NCBI GenBank assembly: GCA_038746265.1 | Contig: JBCDKU010000050.1 | Coordinates: 1 to 19,430 of the forward strand | Reading direction: 5' to 3' | DNA: 19,430 nucleotides | Origin: JBCBKP01 sp038746265 | GTDB lineage: Bacteria; Planctomycetota; Phycisphaerae; Phycisphaerales; UBA1924 | Shown here: in pieces, positions 1-7,646 of the stretch | Layout of the letters: the number at the start of each line of letters is the position of its first letter | How positions within the stretch are numbered: the first letter of the stretch is position 1 | Made by a program: the position numbers and the translations under genes | Notes under the pieces: model-generated | Databases searched by the model: none | Told to the model about the DNA's origin: nothing | What the model saw: only the letters and a program-made list of their open reading frames with translations

Positions 1-251
1 CATCGCGCGGACTCCAGAGGACGCAGGAGCGTAGCGGACCGCGATTCCAGAGGTTGCAGCCCCCGATCCCGAAGGTGGCCCAGGCGTCCCCCCGGTGTGA
101 CAGCGACATCGGTAGCGCGGGAGCTGGGTCTCCTGCTGGGGGGGGGTGCTGCCCCACAGGCGGGACGCCTGTGCCACCTTCGGGATCGGGGGCTGCAACC
201 TCTGGAATCGCGGTCCGCTACGCTCCTGCGTCCTCTGGAGTCCGCGCGATG
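1..251. repeat. Long inverted repeat, 90-nt arms
   Basis: Bases 1-90 are the reverse complement of 162-251 with a single mismatch (80 against 172), leaving a 71-nt loop at 91-161. The right arm carries the GGAG ribosome binding site (237-240) and the ATG (249-251) of the patatin gene, so a transcript entering from upstream could fold both into a stem. The left arm begins at the first base of the window, so the repeat may continue outside it. It may also be a fold-back artefact at a contig end. The arms are seen directly; the function is not known. Confidence 0.9.
155..173. repeat. Short palindromic repeat (REP-like), copy 1
   Basis: CACAGGCG, a GGA loop and CGCCTGTG form an 8-bp hairpin. A partial copy lies in the left arm of the large inverted repeat around 81-92. 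It has the same layout (G/C-rich arms of about 8 bp with a 3-5 nt loop) as the two hairpins at 19281-19349, which suggests a dispersed palindromic repeat family. A genome-wide count would be needed to confirm that. Confidence 0.55.
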
Positions 252-1511
252 GCGAGTCTGAGACGGGAAGAATCGAGAACCGAGCTGATGGCCGCCCGGG
301 CGGGGTTTCTCGCGGACGTCGCGCGCGACCGGGAGTTGTTCGAGGCCTCGTTCTTCGAGCGGTGCGTCCGGTACAACCGGGTCGAGGGCGGCGTGCTCGG
401 CCGTGACGGCTCGATCGACCTGCTCATCCTCTCGGGCGGCGGCGACCGCGGGGCGTTCGGCGCGGGCTTCCTCAAGGGCTGGGGCGAGGTCTCGGGCGAT
501 CTGGCCCGGCCAGTCTTCGACTGCGTCACGGGCGTCTCGACGGGCTCGATGATCGCGCCCTACGCGTTCGCGGGCCGCGAGGAGTCGTACGAGACGATCG
601 ATCGGCTCTACCGCGAGCCCTCGCCCGACTGGGCGAAGCGGCGTCTCTCGCGGGCGCTGATCATGCGGTCGGACTCGCTCTTCGATAACACGGGCCTGCG
701 CGGGTTTGTGGACCACTGCTTCAACGAGCGTTTCGTGGGCCAGCTCGCCGAGGGCGAGGCCGAAGGGCGCAAGCTTCTGATCGGCACGACCAACGCCGAC
801 ATGGGGCTGATGCGGGTCTGGGACCTGACGCGGATGGCGGCGGAGTGCAGCCTGGATTACAAGTCGCAGGCCGAGTGCATCGCGTCGATGTCGAGGATCC
901 TGCACGCCTCGATCGCGATCCCGGGCGTGTTCCCCCCCACTGAGATCGACGGGCAGCTCTATGTGGACGGCGGCGTCACGATGCAGGCGTTCCTGCCCGG
1001 CGCTCGGCGGTTCGTGAACGACCAGGACAGCCCCGTCTCGAAACTGCTCTCATCGGGCCAGGCGTTGCCGCCGATCAGAGTATGGGTGATCGTGAACAAC
1101 ACGCTGAGCCCCGATCCCGAGGTGATGCAGCCGCGGTGGTACTCGGCGCTGACGCGGAGCCTGAACATCGCGATCAAGACATCGAACGTGATCGCGCTGC
1201 GCGACATGCAGATGTTCAGCGAGCTCTCGACGCACAAGGCGGGGCTGGAGATCCAGTTCCGGTTCGTCGCGATCCCCGACGGCGTCGCCCCCGAGGGCGG
1301 CGGCGACATGTTCGAGACCGCGACGATGAACAAGCTCGCCGATTTCGGCTACGAGCTCGGCACCGACCCGACCTGCTGGCAGTCGCACGTCCCGGCACCG
1401 GAGTCGGCCGATACGTACGAGTTGGGGAGGCTGGAGCACCCGGAGGCGGCGGAAGAAGCCGCACGAAAGGCCGGACTGGACGACGACTCGGCGGCGCGCG
1501 AGCTCAATTAG
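249..1511 (+). CDS. Patatin-like phospholipase family protein
   Basis: The 420-residue protein carries the whole patatin signature. The oxyanion loop SGGGDRGAFGAG is at about residues 62-73, the GxSxG nucleophile elbow GVSTG at 95-99 (Ser97), and the DGG motif with the second catalytic residue at Asp240. These enzymes use a Ser-Asp dyad to hydrolyse acyl esters of phospholipids or other lipids. The substrate cannot be told here. The start at 249 is preferred because GGAG lies 8 nt upstream. An in-frame ATG at 54 would add 65 low-complexity residues encoded by an inverted repeat and is unlikely. No signal peptide follows the 249 start, so the protein looks cytoplasmic or peripherally membrane-bound. 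Its stop overlaps the convergent carbonic anhydrase gene by 8 bp. Family assignment is firm; the exact start is less so. Confidence 0.9.
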   Translation: MASLRREESRTELMAARAGFLADVARDRELFEASFFERCVRYNRVEGGVLGRDGSIDLLILSGGGDRGAFGAGFLKGWGEVSGDLARPVFDCVTGVSTGSMIAPYAFAGREESYETIDRLYREPSPDWAKRRLSRALIMRSDSLFDNTGLRGFVDHCFNERFVGQLAEGEAEGRKLLIGTTNADMGLMRVWDLTRMAAECSLDYKSQAECIASMSRILHASIAIPGVFPPTEIDGQLYVDGGVTMQAFLPGARRFVNDQDSPVSKLLSSGQALPPIRVWVIVNNTLSPDPEVMQPRWYSALTRSLNIAIKTSNVIALRDMQMFSELSTHKAGLEIQFRFVAIPDGVAPEGGGDMFETATMNKLADFGYELGTDPTCWQSHVPAPESADTYELGRLEHPEAAEEAARKAGLDDDSAARELN

Positions 1512-2274
1512 CGCCCGATCCCAGCACCCACCGCGCGTGCAGCGGCTGGACGGGGCGGTTGTTCCCGTCGTACGCGGACCGCAGCCGGTCGATCTGCTCG
1601 TCCGACATCATCACCGGCTCGCGGAGCACGAACCAGCGCACGCCCTCGGTCGCGGGCGGCGTGGTCAATGAGCCGTCATAGGCCCAGACGTCGAGACCCG
1701 CGGGCAACAGCGTGCGCAGGGCGAGGTTCGCGCCGCGTGGTGCCTGCCGCGGGCCGGGCTGGGTCGGTAGGGCGTCGAGGATCGGCTGATACCCCGTCGC
1801 CGCCGGGCCCCGCTCGATCAACACCGCGAGCACCGCGAGATGCCCGTCGGGCGCGGCATGAACGAAATGGAACTCCGCCTGCGCATGACGGCTGTCGATC
1901 GTGTGCTCGCTCGGGGCGTGGAAGTGGAACTGCGCAAGCTCGTAGTTCCGCGCGCCGTCCGAGAGCATGTGGCCCGGCCCGACCTCGATCTTGACGGTGT
2001 GCCCGTTGTTCACGAGCCGGAGCTGGTCTGTGCCGTACCGGACAGACAGCCTCGGCAGCTCCGCGCGGATCACGTCTGCGGTGAGGATGTTGACCGGCGA
2101 CTGGCTCCCGCCCCGCTCAGCTAGGACGAACGCCCGGTCCAGCTCGCCCCAGTGCGTCGGGCCGGCGTCTCCGGTGTAATCCCAATCGTGGGTCGGGGCG
2201 CACGACGCGAGCCCGAGGCTGGCGAGGCCCGCGCAGCAAGCTCTCAAGAGATTCCGTCGGACGACTCCGGGCAT
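1504..2274 (-). CDS. Alpha-carbonic anhydrase, predicted lipoprotein
   Basis: This 256-residue protein catalyses reversible CO2 hydration in the family it belongs to. The zinc ligands are visible as FHFH (His117, His119) and EFHFVH (His136). The supporting alpha-class motifs QSPVNI (58-63), NNGHTVK (89-95), PSEH (121-124), SLTTPP and GNNRPVQPL are all present, so the active site looks complete. The N-terminus is a signal peptide ending in the lipobox LASC, with Cys25 as the lipidation site, so the enzyme should be anchored outside the cytoplasmic membrane. A strong AGGAGA ribosome binding site sits just upstream of the ATG. It converges on the patatin gene, the two stop codons overlapping by 8 bp. 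Periplasmic enzymes of this class usually help supply bicarbonate or balance pH; that role is inferred. Confidence 0.95.
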   Translation of the reverse strand: MPGVVRRNLLRACCAGLASLGLASCAPTHDWDYTGDAGPTHWGELDRAFVLAERGGSQSPVNILTADVIRAELPRLSVRYGTDQLRLVNNGHTVKIEVGPGHMLSDGARNYELAQFHFHAPSEHTIDSRHAQAEFHFVHAAPDGHLAVLAVLIERGPAATGYQPILDALPTQPGPRQAPRGANLALRTLLPAGLDVWAYDGSLTTPPATEGVRWFVLREPVMMSDEQIDRLRSAYDGNNRPVQPLHARWVLGSGAN

Positions 2275-2438
2275 GAGGGTCTCCTGTGGATTCCCACCTT
2301 ACTCGGACTCGCCGGCGGTGACCTTCGGAGGCCATGGCCGCCGGCCGGGATCCCCGGTACGCTCTGGCGGAGGGATCTGGGCCGCCGCGCGAGCGGGGTG
2401 CCCGGGACGAAAGGGGCCGCTGAGGGGTTCAGCCTGCG

Positions 2439-3155
2439 ATGCACACACGATTTCTGCTTGCCATCCTGTTCGCCGTCATCGCGTTCGCGCTGATCGCCGC
2501 GGCGATCATCGTCCGCGTCGTCGGCGAGGGCAGCTGGCAGGAGGAGACGATCGGCCTGCTCGGCAACCTCGGGGCCGAGCTCGTCGGCATCGCGGTCACG
2601 GTCGCCGTGATCGACTGGATGATGGAGCGCCGCCGCCTCAACGAGCAGGTCCAGCAGATGGCGTGGCGGATGCTCCACGACGTCGATCACGCCTTCTGGG
2701 TCTGGCAGGGCGGCCGCCGCGAGTTCCACCTCGACGAGCTGATCGCGCTGCTCGCCGTCGCGGGTGAGAGCGACCCGCTGCCTCCGTTCACTGAGGAGCT
2801 CTTCGTAAACCTCGGCATCCGCGCGAGCGACACGCTTCGCCTGCAGCCGCGGCTCATGGAGCACGACAAGCGGCTCAACCGGGCGATGAAGAGCCTCGCG
2901 GGGCTCGCGCAGATCAAGGAAGCCAAGCACGTCGCGACCAGCGACTACATCATCGAGGGCCTCAAGAACGCCGCGGCGAACCTCGCCGAGCTGACCGGCC
3001 AGCGGCCGCACGCGGGCGAGTTCACCGCCGCCAAGAGCTTCCGTGATCCCTCGCAGGAGGCCCAGCGGCGCCGGTACCGGGGGTCGCTTCACGAGACGAT
3101 CTCGCGGGTGGAGCTTGCCGCCGATGATCTCGTCGCCGACGACCACCCGAACTGA
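2439..3155 (+). CDS. Two-helix membrane protein of unknown function
   Basis: I do not recognise a named family. The 238-residue product starts with two hydrophobic helices (about residues 5-28 and 41-60) separated by a short acidic loop. These are followed by a basic stretch (ERRR) and a mostly helical, charged soluble domain of about 170 residues that should lie in the cytoplasm by the positive-inside rule. No catalytic motif or metal-binding cluster is seen. The translation start is an ATG with a GAGGGG element about 11 nt upstream, which is a weak but usable site. The 164 bp separating it from the divergent carbonic anhydrase gene must hold the promoters of both genes. A nitroreductase follows on the same strand after 125 bp, so it is probably transcribed separately. 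Confidence 0.75.
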   Translation: MHTRFLLAILFAVIAFALIAAAIIVRVVGEGSWQEETIGLLGNLGAELVGIAVTVAVIDWMMERRRLNEQVQQMAWRMLHDVDHAFWVWQGGRREFHLDELIALLAVAGESDPLPPFTEELFVNLGIRASDTLRLQPRLMEHDKRLNRAMKSLAGLAQIKEAKHVATSDYIIEGLKNAAANLAELTGQRPHAGEFTAAKSFRDPSQEAQRRRYRGSLHETISRVELAADDLVADDHPN

Positions 3156-3184
3156 CGCGCCGGGATCCCCTCGGTGACCAACTC

Positions 3185-3218
3185 CCGACAAGTCGATATG
3201 ATTACCTGTCGGAACAGG
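3185..3218. promoter_or_regulatory. Dyad-symmetric element upstream of nitroreductase
   Basis: CCGACA (3185-3190) and TGTCGG (3207-3212) form a 6-bp inverted repeat around an AT-richer centre. The overlapping CCTGT/ACAGG pair (3205-3218) gives a second small dyad. The element lies 63-96 bp before the nitroreductase start in an otherwise featureless gap. This fits an operator for a dimeric repressor of the MarR/HxlR sort that often controls nitroreductases, but no regulator gene is nearby and the assignment is a guess. Confidence 0.3.
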
Positions 3219-3280
3219 AATGAGCACCGCCAGCGGTCGGTTTGGCGCGTGCACCGTCACGAATACAGGAGCAGCACCCG

Positions 3281-3886
3281 ATGGACACGTTCGACGCGAT
3301 CTACGGACGCCGCAGCATCAAGCACTACGACACCGGTCACACCATGACCGACGAGGAGATCACCAGGCTCCTCGAGGCCGCCATTCAGTCGCCGACCAGC
3401 TTCAACATCCAGCACTGGCGCTTCGTCCTCATCAAGGACCCGGCCCTGCGTGAGAAGATCCGCACCGAGCACGGCAACGACCAGGCGCAGATGACCGACG
3501 CCTCGCTGCTCATCCTGATGACCGCCGACATGAAGGCGTGGCAGAAGAACCCTGACCGGTACTGGAAGAACGCACCGAAGGACGTCGCCGAGCTGCTCGT
3601 CAACTGGATGGGCCCCTTCCACGAGGGCAAGGAGCAGCTCCAGCGCGACGAGGCCCAGCGCTCGATCGGCATGGCGATGCAGACCATCATGCTCGCCGCC
3701 AAGGCGATGGGCTACGAGTCCTGCCCGATGATCGGTTTCGACCACGAGAAGGTCGCCGAGCTCGTCAAGCTGCCCGCCGACCACTGCATCGGCCCGATGA
3801 TCGCGATCGGCAAAGGCACGAAGAACGCCTGGCCTAAGCCGGGCCAGCTCTCGCTCGACGAGGTGACGGTCGAGAACGGGTTCTAA
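3281..3886 (+). CDS. Nitroreductase family protein (FMN oxidoreductase)
   Basis: The 201-residue product matches the FMN-dependent nitroreductase fold, in which homodimers pass electrons from NAD(P)H to nitro compounds, quinones or other acceptors. The phosphate-binding start AIYGRRSIKHYD (about 6-17), the flavin-contact stretch SPTSFNIQHWRFV (37-49) and the late GYESCPMIGFD segment (144-154) are all present, and length is normal for the family. The start at 3281 is chosen over an in-frame ATG at 3242 because GGAG stands 9 nt before it and because homologues begin at the equivalent of MDTFDAI. No signal peptide is present, so it is cytoplasmic. The physiological substrate cannot be read from the sequence. 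The gene stands alone, with a possible operator dyad upstream. Confidence 0.9.
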   Translation: MDTFDAIYGRRSIKHYDTGHTMTDEEITRLLEAAIQSPTSFNIQHWRFVLIKDPALREKIRTEHGNDQAQMTDASLLILMTADMKAWQKNPDRYWKNAPKDVAELLVNWMGPFHEGKEQLQRDEAQRSIGMAMQTIMLAAKAMGYESCPMIGFDHEKVAELVKLPADHCIGPMIAIGKGTKNAWPKPGQLSLDEVTVENGF

Positions 3887-3977
3887 GCGAGGCAATCGGC
3901 GCTCGGCGTTCGTCACTAGGCTTTGTTGTCAAGCTGGCTTCAGCCCGAATACCTCATGCCCAATGCCGAGTGCCCCC

Positions 3978-4526
3978 ATGCGCCACGTCACCCTCATCTC
4001 TACCGGCGGCACGATCGAGAAAACCTACGACGAGCGCACCGGTGCGCTCGACAACCGCCACTCGATCGTCCACCACATGCTCGCCCAGCTGCGGCTGGAC
4101 GATGTCGCCGTCAACACGGTGCAGCTGTTCCAGAAGGACTCGCTGCACCTCACCGACTCGGACCGCCAGAAGATCACCGAGATGGTCCGCCTGCTCGCGG
4201 ACATCGACGATTTCGACGGCCCCGAGGAAAGCGGCACGGACGGGATCGACGGCATCGTCATCCTGCACGGCACCGACACCCTCTGCGACACGGGCGACCT
4301 GCTCGCGGCCGAGCTCCCGAATGTCCGCATCCCGGTCATCCTGACCGGCGCGATGCGCCCCTTCGAGATGCAACGCTCCGACGCCCTCCAGAACCTCAAC
4401 GAGGCGCTGTTCGCGACGGGCGTGCTCGAACCCGGCGTTTGGTGCGTCGCGCACGGCAAGGCGCTCAGGTTCCCGGGCGTCGCGAAGGACCGCGAGCGTG
4501 GGACGTTCGCGCGATCAGACGGCTGA
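3978..4526 (+). CDS. Small single-domain asparaginase-like protein
   Basis: The 182-residue product corresponds to the N-terminal catalytic domain of L-asparaginases. It has TGGTI with the nucleophilic threonine (Thr12), HGTDT with the second Thr-Asp pair (Thr99, Asp100), and the LTGAMRP segment (122-128). A lysine-bearing AHGKALRFPGVAK stretch (158-170) takes the place of the canonical active-site lysine region. The C-terminal domain of ordinary asparaginases (about 330 residues in total) is absent. The protein nevertheless ends cleanly in the pattern I know from short stand-alone asparaginase-domain proteins, so I read it as a natural short form and not a broken gene. The start is uncertain: ATG 3978 gives the family-like beginning RHVTLISTGGT, while ATG 3963 would add five residues. 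The next gene begins 17 nt downstream on the same strand. Asparaginase activity itself is not established for such short forms. Confidence 0.85.
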   Translation: MRHVTLISTGGTIEKTYDERTGALDNRHSIVHHMLAQLRLDDVAVNTVQLFQKDSLHLTDSDRQKITEMVRLLADIDDFDGPEESGTDGIDGIVILHGTDTLCDTGDLLAAELPNVRIPVILTGAMRPFEMQRSDALQNLNEALFATGVLEPGVWCVAHGKALRFPGVAKDRERGTFARSDG

Positions 4527-4543
4527 CGCGCCAACCATCGCCC

Positions 4544-5614
4544 GTGCCCCTCCCCCGCGATCACCTCCCGGGACCGCCCGCCGATGCCGGCTACCGCTAC
4601 GGCACGCTCATCCCGCACCTCTTTCAGCCCGCGTTCCACGAGGCCTACCTCGGTCGGCTCGCGCAGAGCAACCGCTTCGAGCGCGGCGACCTCGCCGAGC
4701 AGGCGCGGCGCTGGCTCGGCACGCTGCCGGCGAATTTCCAGGAGGAGATCGACGGCATGGCATCCGGTGCCCGCGTGCCGCTGCAGCAGGTCACCGAGTT
4801 TCTCTACGCCGATATCGCCCACGCGACACGCACCACCGAGGCGATCACCGGCCCGCTCTGCTCGGGCGTGATCACGACGCTCGACGACGCGACCTGGGTC
4901 GCCCGCAACTGCGACTGGCTCAGCGCCACGCTCATGCGCGGGACCGCCGCCGTCACGCACGCCGTGCCCAACCGCATCCCGGTGACCGCCGTCGGCATCC
5001 GGGGCGACATCGAACTCGATACGGGCATCAACGCCGAACAGCTCTGGCTCCACCTGCACACGCTGCTCGCGATGGACGACCCGCCGCGCGACCGCACCTG
5101 CATCTCGTGGCTCTTCTGGGCCCGTGAAGCACTCGAGCAGTCCGCGTCGCTTGACGATCTCGAGCGCTTCATCGAATCGACCGGCCGCGACCGCGGCGTC
5201 ATCGCGATCGCCGTGGACGGCAAAGCGGGCGAGGGCGCGGTCTTCGAGTGCACGAAGTCGGACCACAAGCGGTTCGACTTCGACCCGAAGCACCCCATGT
5301 TCGCCACGAACCACCCGCAAGAGAAGATCATCGATGATGCCCGCGAGTCCAAGGCCCGCGCGGGCTCGACGGTCGCCCGCTACTGCGCGCTGCGGCGATC
5401 GCTCAACGATCACCCGCCCGAGCACGGCCCGGACGATCTCGTCGAGTTGCTCGCCTCAGACGGCGTCGAGATGCGCACGCCGACGTACCTGCGGACGATC
5501 TATTCCGCCGCCTGCGATCCTGCGAGCGACCACCTCTGGTTCGCGAGCGGCACAGAGGACGGCAAACCCGCGGCTTCGACCGGCAGGTGGGAGCGCGTGC
5601 CGCTCCGGTGGTGA
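4544..5614 (+). CDS. C45-type Ntn hydrolase / linear amide C-N hydrolase
   Basis: The product of about 356 residues resembles the acyl-CoA:6-aminopenicillanate acyltransferase and linear amide hydrolase group (peptidase family C45). Their precursor is cleaved just before a cysteine that then acts as N-terminal nucleophile. The likely cleavage site is GPLC-SG, giving Cys106, followed 15 residues later by RNCDW (121-125), which matches the family's conserved N-x-D-W segment. A late FATNHP motif also fits. The start is uncertain. GTG 4544 leaves a 17-nt gap after the asparaginase-like gene, CTG 4523 is possible, and no good ribosome binding site is seen before either, so coupling to the upstream gene is likely. 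The frame stays open leftward to 3923, but that part is the shadow of the asparaginase gene. Substrate unknown; hydrolysis of an amide bond is inferred. Confidence 0.85.
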   Translation: MPLPRDHLPGPPADAGYRYGTLIPHLFQPAFHEAYLGRLAQSNRFERGDLAEQARRWLGTLPANFQEEIDGMASGARVPLQQVTEFLYADIAHATRTTEAITGPLCSGVITTLDDATWVARNCDWLSATLMRGTAAVTHAVPNRIPVTAVGIRGDIELDTGINAEQLWLHLHTLLAMDDPPRDRTCISWLFWAREALEQSASLDDLERFIESTGRDRGVIAIAVDGKAGEGAVFECTKSDHKRFDFDPKHPMFATNHPQEKIIDDARESKARAGSTVARYCALRRSLNDHPPEHGPDDLVELLASDGVEMRTPTYLRTIYSAACDPASDHLWFASGTEDGKPAASTGRWERVPLRW

Positions 5615-5622
5615 AACAACGC

Positions 5623-6318
5623 TCAGCCGAACCGCTCGCGAGCCGCGTCAATGAGACCCGCGCTCCCGCTCGCCCCGATCCGCGAGCACCCGAGTTCCGC
5701 GAACCGCAGCAGTTGATCGAGCGTCCGGATCCCGCCCGACGCCTTGAGCTGCATCGAGTCCGGCGAGTGCCTGCGCATCAGCGCGATGTCGTCCTCGGTC
5801 GCGCCCGATGACGCGAAGCCCGTGCTGGTCTTGACCCAGTCCGCGCCGCACTCGGCCGACAGCTCGCACAGCTTGATCTTCTCCGCATCGGTCAACTCGG
5901 CGTTCTCGAAAATGATCTTCGTGAGCGCACCCGCTACCTTCGCGGGCTCGATGACCGAGAGCAGATCCCGCCGAACGCCGTCCCAGTCCTCGGACTTCAC
6001 GAGCGAGCGGTTCACGACCATGTCGAGCTCGGTCGCGCCCTCCGCGATCGCCCGCTCGGACTCAAACCGCTTGGTTTCGGGCGTGTTCACGCCGTGTGGG
6101 AAGCCGATGACGGTGCACGTCTTCACCGGGCCGTCGCCGAGCCGCTTCGCGACACGCTCGACCCAGCATGTCATCACGCACACGCTTGCCGTCCCGAGCT
6201 TCAGCGCCAAATCGCAGCCCGCGTCGATGTCACTGACCGCAGTTGCGGGCTTGAGCAGCGCGTGATCGATCATCGCCGCCACCCCGGCGTCCGTCGTCGG
6301 GACCGTACCGGTCGGCAT
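5623..6318 (-). CDS. deoC: Deoxyribose-phosphate aldolase
   Basis: The 231-residue protein splits 2-deoxyribose 5-phosphate into acetaldehyde and glyceraldehyde 3-phosphate in nucleoside salvage. The class I aldolase machinery is complete: IDHALLKP near the start, GFPHGVN (72-78), ELDMVVN with catalytic Asp99, WVKTSTGF with Schiff-base Lys163, KASGGIRT with Lys192, and SRIGASG at the phosphate site. The family's usual segment of the type KVILET is KIIFENAEL here. Translation starts at the ATG whose A is shared with the TGA stop of the upstream mscS gene (TGATG), so the two are translationally coupled. An in-frame TTG one codon earlier is the alternative. It converges on the amide hydrolase gene with 8 bp between stops. 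Soluble, cytoplasmic. Confidence 0.95.
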   Translation of the reverse strand: MPTGTVPTTDAGVAAMIDHALLKPATAVSDIDAGCDLALKLGTASVCVMTCWVERVAKRLGDGPVKTCTVIGFPHGVNTPETKRFESERAIAEGATELDMVVNRSLVKSEDWDGVRRDLLSVIEPAKVAGALTKIIFENAELTDAEKIKLCELSAECGADWVKTSTGFASSGATEDDIALMRRHSPDSMQLKASGGIRTLDQLLRFAELGCSRIGASGSAGLIDAARERFG

Positions 6319-7589
6319 CAACCATTCCCCCCGTCGAGGACAACGCGAACCGAATCCGGGATGTGCATATCGCGCTGCGGGAACGGGATCCCGATGCCCG
6401 CCTCGTCGAAGCGTTCCTTAACCTTCCGCGTGATGTCCCAATACACATCCCAGTAGTCCGACGTCTTCGACCACGGACGGCAGATGAAGTTCACGGAGTT
6501 GTCGCCCAGCGTGTGCACCTTGATCGTCGGCGCGGGGTCGTCGAGCGTCTTCTCGTGCGAGCTCACGACCTCGCGCAGGATCTCCTCCGCCTTCGCCATA
6601 TCCGCCTTGTAGCTGATCCCGAAGGTGAGATCGACACGCCGCGTCGCCTGGCCCGTCACGTTCGTGATCACGCTGCCCCAGATTGCGTTGTTCGGCACGA
6701 TCATGAGCTTGTTGTCGAAGGTCTTGATCTTCGTCGAGACCAGATTCATCGCGAGGACCTCGCCCGACACGCCGCCCGCGTCCACGACGTTCCCGATATC
6801 GAACGGCTTGTAGATCAGGATCATGATGCCCGAGGCGAAGTTGCTGAGCGTCCCCTGCAGCGCGAAACCGACCACAAGACCGGCCGCACCGATCGCGGCC
6901 ACGAGCGGCCCGACGTTCACACCGAGCTCGCCGACCGCCACGACGATGCCGATCACCATGATGACGCGGCGCGAGGTCGTCGAGAGGAAATCGCGGAGCA
7001 GCTCCGACGCGCCCTTGGTCCGCTTGACCGCCGCGTTCACCGCGAACCCGACCGCTCGGCTCACGATGAAGAACACGATCAGGATGACGATGAAACGCAC
7101 GATCGCGAGACCGAACGCGATCCCGCCCTCGGGCTTGACGACCCAGCCCTTCGCGTAGTTGTAGATGGCGCCGACATCGAAGATGCCGATCTCGACATCC
7201 GAGACCGCGGTCGCAAACGCCTCGTACTCGGCCGCGTCGCCGCCCTTGGCTTTGTACGCATCGACGACCACGCGGAACCGCTCGAGGATCGCGTCCTTCT
7301 CCGCGATCGCTTCCGTCCTCAGATCCGACGGCGCCTCGTCCACGCGGAGCCGCGATGAGCCGAGCACCGCCTCTTGAAGCCTCCCGAGCCACGCCTCTGC
7401 GAGCGGCTTGATCTGCTCTGCGCGCAGCGGGCGGAGCTCCGCTTCGAGGACATCGACATCGATATCGCGGGGCAGCGACGCCGCATCAGGCGCGACAACC
7501 TCCGCGGCTTCCGGCACCGACGCATCATCCTGAGCCCAGCCCAGCGAGCCACCGAAGATGATGGCGAGAACAGCAATCCATACGCGCAT
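6318..7589 (-). CDS. MscS family mechanosensitive ion channel
   Basis: This 423-residue membrane protein belongs to the small-conductance mechanosensitive channels that open under membrane tension and release osmolytes. A signal peptide ends near residue 20 (SLGWAQ). An acidic, helical periplasmic region of about 130 residues follows, then two hydrophobic segments, and then the pore helix with the family hallmark ALQGTLSNFASGIMIL and the beta-domain entry YKPFDIGNVV. A typical alpha/beta vestibule closes the protein with IGIPFPQRDMHI. The ATG at 7589 is chosen because GGAGG lies 6 nt upstream; an in-frame ATG at 7610 has no such site. The extra periplasmic domain makes it larger than E. coli MscS (286 residues). 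The stop codon overlaps the deoC start. Confidence 0.93.
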   Translation of the reverse strand: MRVWIAVLAIIFGGSLGWAQDDASVPEAAEVVAPDAASLPRDIDVDVLEAELRPLRAEQIKPLAEAWLGRLQEAVLGSSRLRVDEAPSDLRTEAIAEKDAILERFRVVVDAYKAKGGDAAEYEAFATAVSDVEIGIFDVGAIYNYAKGWVVKPEGGIAFGLAIVRFIVILIVFFIVSRAVGFAVNAAVKRTKGASELLRDFLSTTSRRVIMVIGIVVAVGELGVNVGPLVAAIGAAGLVVGFALQGTLSNFASGIMILIYKPFDIGNVVDAGGVSGEVLAMNLVSTKIKTFDNKLMIVPNNAIWGSVITNVTGQATRRVDLTFGISYKADMAKAEEILREVVSSHEKTLDDPAPTIKVHTLGDNSVNFICRPWSKTSDYWDVYWDITRKVKERFDEAGIGIPFPQRDMHIPDSVRVVLDGGNG

Positions 7590-7646
7590 GAGACACCTCC
7601 CGGGCGGCAAGCCTACCGGAGACGCCGCCTGTTCAAGCGAGCAATC

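Noticed and set aside
54..248. N-terminal extension of the patatin protein from ATG 54
   Set aside because: The extra residues are encoded by the inverted repeat and the G9 tract, show no signal peptide, and the ATG at 249 has a good GGAG.
3917..3922. TAGGCT hexamer, also at 18204-18209 and on the minus strand at 7610-7615, as a possible shared -10 element
   Set aside because: No matching -35 at normal spacing in two of the three cases (the third has TTGAAC at 15 nt), and this number of matches in the intergenic sequence is close to chance.
3923..4500. Upstream continuation of the amide hydrolase frame, suggesting a 563-residue protein
   Set aside because: This part is arginine/proline-rich, overlaps the asparaginase-like gene in another frame, and shows no family motif.
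3978..4526. Asparaginase gene as a truncated pseudogene
   Set aside because: No remnant of the C-terminal domain follows in any frame, the protein ends as short stand-alone family members do, and the next gene starts at once.
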